A program made the position numbers and the translations under genes. Below, piece after piece: positions 37,255 through 39,464 of a DNA stretch of 39,464 bases (position 1 is its first letter; each line of letters begins with the position of its first letter). The stretch spans positions 1 to 39,464 of the forward strand of contig JAEUHP010000295.1 of assembly GCA_016795295.1 (NCBI GenBank), read 5' to 3'. This DNA is from Planctomycetota bacterium. Its GTDB lineage: Bacteria > Planctomycetota > UBA1135 > UBA2386. The notes under the pieces are model-generated. The model was not told the DNA's origin and did not search any database. It saw only the letters and a program-made list of their open reading frames with translations.

Positions 37255-38532
37255 ATGGCTCGTTCTCGGCTGCCGAAGCCCGTCCGCCACAAGAGCGGAC
37301 AGGCCGTCGTGTTCTTGACCGATCCCGCCACCGGCAAGCGCCGCGCCCACTACCTGGGCACCTACGGCAGCGCCGACGCTGGCGAGCGTTACCGGGCCAT
37401 CCTGGGCGAGTTTCTCGCCGGCAAGCCCATCGAGACGCCCGCCCACCGTTCCGCAATCCTGGGCCCAGCGCCGGCCGCAGACGCGTGCACTGTGGGCCGG
37501 CTGGTGGCCCAGTATCTCACCTGGGCCGAACGCTACTACGTCGACGACCAGGGCGCGCCGACTGGCGTCGTCACCGGCGCCAAGTACGCGTTCCGGTTCT
37601 TGCTCGCCGAACTGCAGGACCGACCAACCGCGCAGGTGCGCGCTTGCGACCTGCTGGCGGTGCGGCAACGCATGATCGACTACCGCCCGGCCGTGCCGGC
37701 CGGCGAGGATCGGGCTCCAGGTCGACAGGCGCCGCAGGGGCTTTCCCGGCGCAGCATCAACGACCGGATGCAGACCATCCTGCGGCTGTTCCGGTGGGGG
37801 GTGGTGCACGGCATGGTTCCCGGTGGCGTCTGGCACGAACTCTCGGCCATCAAGGGGCTGCCGAAAGGTCGCTGCGGCGTGCACGACAACCCGCCCGTCC
37901 AGGCCGTGCCCTGGCCCATCGTCGAAGCCACGTTGCGCGAACTCACCCCGACGCTGCGCGCGGCCGTGCTGGTGCAATGGCACACTGGAGCCCGGCCGGC
38001 CGAAGTGCTGCGCATGACTCGCCGGCAGATCGACACCAGCGGCGAACTGTGGGTCTACAAGCCCGAGAAGCACAAGTGCGCTTGGCGCGGCCATGCTCGC
38101 GCGATCGTGCTCGGCAGCGAAGCCCAGGCGGCGCTGCTGCCCTTCCTGTCGCTCGCCCCCGATGATCCCGTGTTCTCGCCGAAGCGCGCCTGGGCCGAGT
38201 TTGCCGCGGCGAAGCGTGCCGCGCGCGAGACGCCCGAGACGAAGCAGACCAGGGACCGCGAAGCGCGAGCCGCTGCAGCCGATGCCGCGCTCGGCGACTT
38301 CTACGACGTCGACGCCTACCGGCGCGCCATCGTCCGGGCTGCCGACCGGGCCGACGTGCCCCGGTGGTCGCCGCACAAGCTACGCCACGCGTTCGGCACG
38401 CGGGTCGCGGCCAGCATGGGCATCGAGATTGCCCGCGCCGCGCTCGGCCACTCGGACCTGTCGACCACCAGGCGCTACGCCAGCGGCGCCGACCTCGAAC
38501 TCGCCAAGCGTGCCGCGGCGAAGCACGGGTAA
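37255..38532 (+). CDS. Tyrosine recombinase / integrase
   Basis: A 425-residue phage-type integrase. The catalytic residues are R247 (HTGARPAEVLRM), H374 and R377 (HKLRHAFGTR), H399 (LGHSDLSTT) and nucleophile Y408 (RRYAS). A SAM-like core-binding domain lies at about 80-205. The N-terminal part (RHKSGQAVVFLTDPATGKRR, then HYLGTYGS) resembles an arm-site DNA-binding domain. A charged insertion of about 45 residues (ETPETKQTRDREARAAAADA region) splits the catalytic domain before HxxR. ATG 37255 with GAGGA 4 nt upstream is chosen; the same frame runs open far upstream through mgtE and the tRNA, which is a shadow. It points away from tRNA-Pro, as expected for the first gene of an integrated element. 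Confidence 0.93.
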   Translation: MARSRLPKPVRHKSGQAVVFLTDPATGKRRAHYLGTYGSADAGERYRAILGEFLAGKPIETPAHRSAILGPAPAADACTVGRLVAQYLTWAERYYVDDQGAPTGVVTGAKYAFRFLLAELQDRPTAQVRACDLLAVRQRMIDYRPAVPAGEDRAPGRQAPQGLSRRSINDRMQTILRLFRWGVVHGMVPGGVWHELSAIKGLPKGRCGVHDNPPVQAVPWPIVEATLRELTPTLRAAVLVQWHTGARPAEVLRMTRRQIDTSGELWVYKPEKHKCAWRGHARAIVLGSEAQAALLPFLSLAPDDPVFSPKRAWAEFAAAKRAARETPETKQTRDREARAAAADAALGDFYDVDAYRRAIVRAADRADVPRWSPHKLRHAFGTRVAASMGIEIARAALGHSDLSTTRRYASGADLELAKRAAAKHG

Positions 38533-38609
38533 GCCCATGCGCGAATCTTCCCCAAGTCGCGCCCTCGCTTGCCAACCCGTCAAAACCCATCGCGTTCTGT
38601 GGTGCCATA

Positions 38610-38625
38610 CCACAATACGTTGTGG
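38610..38625. promoter_or_regulatory. Inverted repeat in the integrase downstream gap
   Basis: CCACAATACGTTGTGG has perfect 6-bp arms and a 4-bp centre. A further GTGG at 38599-38602 pairs with the first CCAC, so two overlapping dyads exist. It lies between the integrase and the next gene and could be an operator for the downstream cassette. Confidence 0.4.
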
Positions 38626-38693
38626 CGAAAAGATTTGCGCGAATCCCGTTGACCTGTTCGGCCGCCGTGCCGATGCTCCCCATGGTCAGAAAC

Positions 38694-38727
38694 GGGCCGA
38701 CCCGGCGTTAGCGCGCCGAGCCGGCCC
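38694..38727 (+). terminator. Hairpin flanked by a 9-bp direct repeat
   Basis: GGGCCG and CGGCCC (6 bp) with an inner GGCG/CGCC stem form a hairpin at 38694-38727. GTCAGAAAC stands directly before it (38685-38693) and again just after it (38729-38737). It may end the integrase transcript or act in the leader of the next gene. No T-tract follows. Confidence 0.4.
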
Positions 38728-38761
38728 TGTCAGAAACCCCAAACGTTACTTGAGGTTCCCG

Positions 38762-39058
38762 ATGGCTCTCTCTCTACCGTCCGGCCGCGAGCCGGGCAAC
38801 CGTGTCACCCCTACGTGCTACGACGACGCGGGGCGGCATCTGCTGGCGTCCGTCTCGCACGGGCCCGACGACGTGCGCGTCGTCCTGCGCGCCTGTTTGT
38901 CCGACCTGAGTCCCGAAGGCGCGCGCCAGCACGCCGAGCGGCTGCTCAGTGTCATCGTGGCGCGCCACCCCGACGCGTCGGCGTGGTCGGTCGACGTCTA
39001 CGACGACGACGGTGTTCCGATCCTCTTGCTGCAGTGGACGCCAGGGGGTGTGCGGTGA
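38762..39058 (+). CDS. Hypothetical protein (98 aa) of the integrated element
   Basis: A 98-residue protein I do not recognise. Codon bias is strong, and a good ribosome site (GAGG at 38752-38755, 6 nt before the ATG) supports it. The sequence alternates likely beta strands and helices: HLLASVSHGPDDVRVVLRAC, a helix LSPEGARQHAERLLSVIVAR, then WSVDVYDDDGVPILLLQW. No membrane segment, cysteine cluster or catalytic motif is visible. It is followed by an overlapping GTG gene, so it opens a small accessory operon downstream of the integrase. Confidence 0.65.
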   Translation: MALSLPSGREPGNRVTPTCYDDAGRHLLASVSHGPDDVRVVLRACLSDLSPEGARQHAERLLSVIVARHPDASAWSVDVYDDDGVPILLLQWTPGGVR

Positions 39059-39270
39059 AGGTCTCGCTCTGCAGCCCGCCCCTGCGCCTGGACGAACGGC
39101 GCGCCGTCGTCGACCTGCTGCAGCGCGCGGCCCGTGCGCTGCGCCGGTATGGCGCGGTCGACGCGTTGGTGGTCGACCTGGAAGATGCGGCGATCGAGCT
39201 GGACGAACAGGCGCGGCCGTCGTGGCTGCGCCGCGGTTGGCGCGCCCTGCGCCGGGCGGTGCGGCCGTGA
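39055..39270 (+). CDS. Hypothetical small protein (71 aa) of the integrated element
   Basis: A 71-residue protein starting at a GTG that overlaps the previous stop by 4 nt (GTGA, 39055-39058). It is Arg/Ala/Leu-rich and mostly helical (DERRAVVDLLQRAARALRRY, then VVDLEDAAIELDE) with a basic Trp-containing tail. I do not recognise a family. Overlap on both sides with neighbouring genes is the main support; it could encode a small accessory or nucleic-acid-binding protein, but that is a guess. Confidence 0.5.
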   Translation: MKVSLCSPPLRLDERRAVVDLLQRAARALRRYGAVDALVVDLEDAAIELDEQARPSWLRRGWRALRRAVRP

Positions 39271-39464
39271 GCGAGCCCATCGACCGCCTCAAGTTCGTCA
39301 GTGGCGCCCAGCTCGGCAAGCGCATGGGCATCGCGCCCGATGTCCTGTACCGCGCGAGCGAACAGAAGCAGTTCGCGCGCTACTACCTGTTCGGCAAGCG
39401 CAAGTACTACAAGCTCGCCGAAGTGGAGAAGGCAATCGTCGAACTGGTGCCCGGCGATACCGAT
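39267..39464 (+). CDS. Predicted HTH / excisionase-like protein, 5' part
   Basis: The frame opens at a GTG that overlaps the previous stop by 4 nt (GTGA, 39267-39270) and stays open to the window end (66 codons). The sequence VSEPIDRLKFVSGAQLGKRM, then GIAPDVLYRASEQKQFARYY and a basic KRKYYKLAEVEKAI stretch, resembles small winged-helix proteins of the excisionase/AlpA type that pick a DNA site through a short helix-turn-helix. That role suits a gene near an integrase. The gene is cut by the edge, so the assignment is tentative. Confidence 0.5.
   Translation, partial: MSEPIDRLKFVSGAQLGKRMGIAPDVLYRASEQKQFARYYLFGKRKYYKLAEVEKAIVELVPGDTD

Noticed and set aside
38774..39331. 185-codon minus-strand frame opposite the accessory genes
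   Set aside because: It is a low-complexity Pro/Arg/Ala shadow; the plus-strand genes have overlap starts and a ribosome site.

Overview
This is a GC-rich bacterial chromosome segment with short intergenic gaps and frequent start/stop overlaps. A planctomycete is the best guess (inference). The secreted Kelch-type protein ends in a domain opening FGAGCPG, and the divergent protease ends in another C-terminal beta-rich domain; both resemble domains repeated across secreted proteins of marine Planctomycetota such as the Poly30-like lineages. No rRNA or marker set is present to prove this. Many coding starts lack a clear Shine-Dalgarno sequence.

Layout, left to right. (1) 2-1193: 3' part of atpD, then atpC, the end of an F1Fo ATP synthase operon. 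(2) 1437-8661: a compact chemosensory operon, mcp-cheA-cheW-cheB-cheR, with overlapping genes. The receptor has a periplasmic c-type heme motif, CheA carries its own receiver domain, there is no separate cheY, and the CheB receiver is degenerate. (3) 8747-11022: a secreted three-module FKBP protein facing the 23S rRNA methylase rlmN. (4) 11131-14485: a MacB/Lol-type ABC exporter pair (ATPase plus large FtsX-fold permease). (5) 14534-18681: divergent secreted proteins, a 12-repeat Kelch protein and a subtilase-like protein with Glu at the usual Asp position. (6) 18844-20208: citrate synthase. (7) 20288-24665: an S-adenosylhomocysteine module. An ArsR/methyltransferase fusion resembling SahR is followed at once by ahcY, and divergent from these is a lipoprotein plus an amidohydrolase of the MTA/SAH deaminase type, with a palindrome between the two units. 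(8) 24757-27319: an HDOD protein and an RsbU-like phosphatase. (9) 27575-28126: signal peptidase I. (10) 28168-29921: an eboA-eboB pair. (11) 30018-33795: lgt, a GspF/PilC-type protein and a sensor kinase. (12) 33881-36762: a GGDEF protein with a pseudo-receiver, and mgtE. (13) 37074-37150: tRNA-Pro(CGG) with its own promoter. (14) 37255 to the right edge: a tyrosine integrase and three short, tightly packed accessory genes, the left end of an element integrated at the tRNA.

The most promising parts are the SAH module with a shared operator candidate, the eboA-eboB pair outside a full ebo cluster, the heme-binding receptor feeding a CheA that carries its own receiver, and the tRNA-borne island, whose contents continue past the window. 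Several convergent gene pairs are separated by strong hairpins without T-tracts; the ahcY/phosphatase gap holds three, two of them in a 34-bp tandem duplication.

The gaps 1194-1436 (atpC/mcp) and 27320-27574 (divergent HDOD gene/lepB) hold no convincing gene. Start codons were chosen from domain boundaries, codon bias (third-position G/C) and overlap with the preceding gene; some remain uncertain by a few to about 50 codons.
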